The notes beneath the pieces were generated by a model. It ran no database searches and was not told the DNA's origin. It saw nothing but the letters and a program-made list of their open reading frames with translations. The translations under genes were made by a program, and so were the position numbers. A DNA stretch of 64,000 bases from Solirubrobacteraceae bacterium (lineage in GTDB: Bacteria > Actinomycetota > Thermoleophilia > Solirubrobacterales > Solirubrobacteraceae): assembly GCA_017744415.1 (NCBI GenBank), contig JAGIBJ010000117.1, positions 1-64,000 of the forward strand, written 5' to 3'. This document shows, piece by piece, positions 61,581 through 64,000 of this stretch (the first letter of the stretch is position 1; every line of letters begins with the position of its first letter).

Positions 61581-62942
61581 GTGCCCATCCGAGACCTCAC
61601 CGACGGCAGCGGTTGCGACCTCGTACTGCTCGTCCGTTCGGTCGAGCGGAGGCAGCGCGCGAACGGCGACGACTTCCTCAAGGTCACCTTCGCCGATCGC
61701 ACCGGCACGCTGTCCACGAACGTGTGGGACGACGTCGAGCAGGTCGAGTCCCTCCTCGCGGTCGGCCAGTCCTATCGGGTCTACGGCAAGTACGAGGTGC
61801 ACGAGCGCTTCGGTCCGCAGCTGCGCCTCGAGGGCTTCGATCCGGCCGCCGAGGGCTCCTACGATCCGTCGGAGCTGCGGGCTGGTCCGCCGGTGCCCGT
61901 TGCCGAGCTGGAGCGACGTCTGCGCGAGCTCGTCGCGTCGGTCCAGGATCCGCACATGAGCGCGCTTCTGGAGGCCGTGCTCGGCGAGGACACGCCGACG
62001 TGGGCCGAGTACCGCATCGCGCCGGCCGCCAAGCGCGTGCATCAGGCCTACCGTCACGGCCTGCTCGAGCATTGCCTCACGGTCGCCGAGGCCGTCGCCG
62101 GTGCGGCGCAGGTCTTTCCGGGCATCGATCGCGATCTCGCGGTGTCGGCCGCGCTTGTTCACGACTTCGGCAAGCTCGAGGCCTACGAGCTCGTCGAGGG
62201 CGATTCGGTGGAGCTCACCGACGCCGGCCGCCTGCGTGGCGAGATCGTCCTCGGGTACGAGCGCCTGCATCGCGAGCTTGATCGCATCCCCGGGATCAGC
62301 GAGCAGCGCAAGCAGGAGTTCCTTCACATCATCCTCAGCCACCACGGCAAGCTCGAGCACGGCAGCCCCGTGGTGCCGCAGACGCGCGAGGCGTTCCTCG
62401 TCCACACGATGGACAACCTGGGTGGCAAGCTCGGGATCATCGATCGACTCGAGCAGGAGCGCCCCGCCGGCTCGGACTGGTCGGGCTTCGACCGCGCGTT
62501 CAGCGGCTCCGTGTACTTCCCGCCGGCCGACGGCGAGGAGGGTGCGCCCGCCAGCCGGTCGTCGCTCTCGGACGCGGCCGTTGCGAGCGCCACGGCCGCT
62601 GCCGCGCCGACTGCTCCGCCCGCGCTCCCCGAGGTGCCGCGTGGCGCCTTCGAGGATTCCGGCGCCTGGCAGCCGCCGCACCCGGATGAACTCGACGGTC
62701 CGCCGCTGCCGACCGAGACGCTCACCGCTCCTCCCGAGCACGAGGCGAGCGCCGTCGCCGCGCCCGAGGCCCAGACCGCGAAGCCGGCGCCGCCCGAGCG
62801 CACCGACATCGCGCCGACCGCGGGGCGTCTGCCGACGTCGCCGCAGCACACCGGCGCGGAGACGCCCGGCGCGCAGCGCCGCGTGCCGGCTGCCGAGGCC
62901 GATCGTCCCGGCCCGGCCGAGCCCGAGCCGCTGCCCTTCTAG
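61581..62942 (+). CDS. YhaM-like 3'-5' exoribonuclease (OB-fold + HD domain) with disordered tail
   Basis: A 453-residue protein. Residues 1-95 form an OB-fold nucleic-acid-binding domain (FLKVTFADRTGTLSTNVWDD, YRVYGKYEVHERFGPQLRLE). Residues 120-295 are an HD domain (HQAYRHGLLEHCLTVAEAV with the first His, AALVHDFGKLEAYEL with HD, ILSHHGKLEHGSP with further ligands), in the order of YhaM/Cbf1. The last 145 residues are Pro/Ala/Glu-rich and without structure, which is not part of the family. It probably degrades RNA or single-stranded DNA from the 3' end. The start is GTG 61581. Confidence 0.9.
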   Translation: MPIRDLTDGSGCDLVLLVRSVERRQRANGDDFLKVTFADRTGTLSTNVWDDVEQVESLLAVGQSYRVYGKYEVHERFGPQLRLEGFDPAAEGSYDPSELRAGPPVPVAELERRLRELVASVQDPHMSALLEAVLGEDTPTWAEYRIAPAAKRVHQAYRHGLLEHCLTVAEAVAGAAQVFPGIDRDLAVSAALVHDFGKLEAYELVEGDSVELTDAGRLRGEIVLGYERLHRELDRIPGISEQRKQEFLHIILSHHGKLEHGSPVVPQTREAFLVHTMDNLGGKLGIIDRLEQERPAGSDWSGFDRAFSGSVYFPPADGEEGAPASRSSLSDAAVASATAAAAPTAPPALPEVPRGAFEDSGAWQPPHPDELDGPPLPTETLTAPPEHEASAVAAPEAQTAKPAPPERTDIAPTAGRLPTSPQHTGAETPGAQRRVPAAEADRPGPAEPEPLPF

Positions 62943-62955
62943 GGCGCGGTAGTTC

Positions 62956-63071
62956 GCGGGGTCGGGGTGCTCCCTCCGGTGCCTAAACCGCTGGCGCTGT
63001 GTATCGCTCGCCTAGCGGCTCCCTAATACACAGCGCGCTCCACGGCCCCTGCGGAAGCACCCCGACCCCGC
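62956..63071. repeat. Nested 116-bp palindrome between converging genes
   Basis: The outer arms GCGGGGTCGGGGTGCT (62956-62971) and AGCACCCCGACCCCGC (63056-63071) are perfect 16-bp complements. Nested inside, GCGCTGTGTAT (62994-63004) and ATACACAGCGC (63026-63036) are perfect 11-bp complements. It lies between the exoribonuclease stop (62942) and the minus-strand TetR stop (63105), so it may terminate both. The two separate perfect stems are more than termination needs. Confidence 0.85.
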
Positions 63072-63104
63072 TTTGGCGGTGGCCGCGTTCTCGGAGGTAC
63101 CGGA

Positions 63105-63740
63105 TTAGGCGGGCGTCTCGCTGAGCAGCAGGCGCTCGGCCAGCTCGATCACCGGCGCGGTGAGTCGGCCGAGACGCACCGTGAGCGTGTCGGGCGGGCC
63201 GGTGACGATCGCCTGAAGTACGAGCTCGTTGATGCCGCCGACGAGCGCGGACGCCATGTTGTCGTCGAACGGGCGGGCGTAGCGGCCGTCGGGCAGCTGG
63301 TCGCCCGGCTGGCCGACGGATTCTGCGACGAGGTCGGCCATCATCGACGCGAAGCGCTGGTTCACCTTCACGCGAAGTTCGAGGCCGGCAGGGCCGACGG
63401 CGTTGATCTCCGTGAGGAACGCGCGCGCCACCTCGGGCTGGTCGCCGAGGGCCTGGAAGTAGGCGGCGGTGGCGGCGTGCACGCGCTCGAGGCCGGCCGG
63501 CACGCTGCGCGCGGCCGTCACCACCTGCGTGATGAGGGTGTCCGACATCATCGAGTAGGCGGCCAGGAAGCAGGCCTCCTTGTCGGCGAAGTGCTCGTAG
63601 AGGGTGCGGCGCGAGATGCGGGCGGCCTTGGCGATGTCGGCAACCGTCGTCGCCGCGTAGCCCTTCTCCTCGACGGCCATCACCATGCCGGCCATCACGC
63701 GCCCACGGACTTCCTCGGCGGGTGCGGCGGCAGCAGGCAT
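63105..63740 (-). CDS. TetR-family transcriptional regulator
   Basis: A 211-residue regulator. The DNA-binding part (about 10-60) reads VRGRVMAGMVMAVEEKGYAA with TTVADIAKAARISRRTLYEHFADKEACFL, an archetypal TetR helix-turn-helix. The ligand domain (65-210) has LGDQPEVARAFLTEINAVGP and ends with LIAPVIELAERLL-like helices (LTAPVIELAERLLLSE). The ATG at 63740 was chosen, which leaves an operator-like site 11 bp upstream outside the gene; the frame stays open to 63995 but that part is not TetR-like. Targets are probably itself and a gene beyond the right edge, where a matching site lies. Confidence 0.93.
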   Translation of the reverse strand: MPAAAAPAEEVRGRVMAGMVMAVEEKGYAATTVADIAKAARISRRTLYEHFADKEACFLAAYSMMSDTLITQVVTAARSVPAGLERVHAATAAYFQALGDQPEVARAFLTEINAVGPAGLELRVKVNQRFASMMADLVAESVGQPGDQLPDGRYARPFDDNMASALVGGINELVLQAIVTGPPDTLTVRLGRLTAPVIELAERLLLSETPA

Positions 63741-63750
63741 GGCCCGAAAT

Positions 63751-63766
63751 GGTACGCGCTCGTTCC
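63751..63766. promoter_or_regulatory. Operator-like site upstream of the TetR gene
   Basis: GGTACG (63751-63756), CGCT, CGTTCC (63761-63766): an imperfect palindrome with the same arms and spacing (one base different) as the site at 63956-63971. It lies about 11 bp upstream of the TetR start and would allow autoregulation. Confidence 0.5.
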
Positions 63767-63808
63767 GACGCCGCGTCCACTGCCGCAACCACCCCGCTCG
63801 CCGCCCCC

Positions 63809-63897
63809 GCTTGTTCTGGCATGCGTTTCTCGTCAAAGCGGCGAGAAACGCATGCCAGAACGAGCCCGTGGGGAGAAACGCATGCCAGCACGAGCCC
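63809..63897. repeat. 24-bp hairpin followed by a direct copy of its arm
   Basis: GTTCTGGCATGCGTTTCTCG (63813-63832) and its exact complement (63842-63861) pair around a 9-base loop, and the stem extends outward to 24 bp with one G-T pair. A 25-bp stretch of the right arm and flank (63843-63867) recurs at 63873-63897 with one change, 30 bp further on. So there is one inverted and one extra direct copy of an arm. It lies upstream of the TetR gene, not at a gene end. Confidence 0.85.
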
Positions 63898-63955
63898 AGC
63901 ACGGGTGGCTCCGCGCCTGTGTGTCCATCAGCGCTCGCCAAGCGCGATCGGTGTT

Positions 63956-63971
63956 GGTACGGTTTCGTACC
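63956..63971. promoter_or_regulatory. TetR-type palindromic operator at the right edge
   Basis: GGTACG (63956-63961), GTTT, CGTACC (63966-63971) is a perfect 6-bp palindrome with a 4-base spacer. It matches the imperfect site next to the TetR start, so it is a likely binding site of that regulator, probably controlling a gene that begins beyond 64000. Confidence 0.6.
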
Positions 63972-64000
63972 GGAACGCGACACGAGGCTGTCCACGAGCC

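Noticed and set aside
63809-63897. CRISPR array
   Set aside because: Only one direct repeat pair plus an inverted arm, spacing of a few bases, no spacers and no cas genes.

Overview
The window is high-GC bacterial DNA with almost no spacer between genes. The gene set (actinobacterial-style Phd antitoxin, Rv1318c-like membrane cyclase, UrtABCDE, LtrA, WxL-type surface proteins with long Thr/Ser/Gly/Ala stretches) suggests an actinobacterium in the broad sense, perhaps class Thermoleophilia (Solirubrobacterales). That placement is inferred from general familiarity with such genomes, not from a marker gene. No rRNA, tRNA, CRISPR array, phage gene or insertion sequence was seen.

Layout. (1) 1-8487 is a surface-protein and c-di-GMP locus. 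A secreted protein entering a WxL-like domain runs off the left edge on the minus strand. On the plus strand two paralogous six-helix diguanylate cyclases alternate with three exported, C-terminally membrane-anchored proteins. Two of these have DUF916-like (WxL-interacting) domains and all three share an LPWP / two-cysteine module. This is the best candidate in the window for an undescribed system. (2) 8673-10967 carries a voltage-gated-type K+ channel, a lone Phd-type antitoxin with an unrecognised lower-GC partner, and a HAD phosphatase. (3) 11159-18656 is nitrogen and thiamine metabolism: ureA-ureB (no ureC), thiC under a TPP riboswitch, urtBCDE on the minus strand and urtA divergent. (4) 18662-25773 has a drug-type ABC exporter with its divergent TetR and twin operators, LtrA, ureG, a small basic protein and a membrane HD-GYP phosphodiesterase. 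(5) 26007-33392 has a DEAD-box helicase with an RGG-rich tail, a class III nucleotidyl cyclase, an MFS transporter, a methyltransferase, a glutathione peroxidase and a HAD-III phosphatase.

(6) 33464-59418 is a surface-glycan locus of about 26 kb. It contains polyprenyl-phosphate-type and polymerising glycosyltransferases, a GtrA flippase-like protein, a split transketolase, a sugar epimerase/dehydratase, RmlC, methyltransferases, two large membrane proteins, a Wzm/Wzt-type ABC exporter and several very large fused transferases. ctaA (heme A synthase) sits inside it. (7) 59415-64000 has an alpha/beta hydrolase resembling PHA synthase but with a serine nucleophile, an EcsC-family protein, a YhaM-like OB+HD nuclease and a TetR regulator with matching operator-like sites.

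How the parts may work together: the left locus and the glycan locus both build the cell surface, and the two diguanylate cyclases plus the HD-GYP protein supply a c-di-GMP make/break pair that could control it (inference). Four intergenic regions (8501-8619, 23672-23781, 62956-63071, 63809-63897) hold long inverted repeats, three of them with extra repeated arms; their sequences differ but their architecture is similar.
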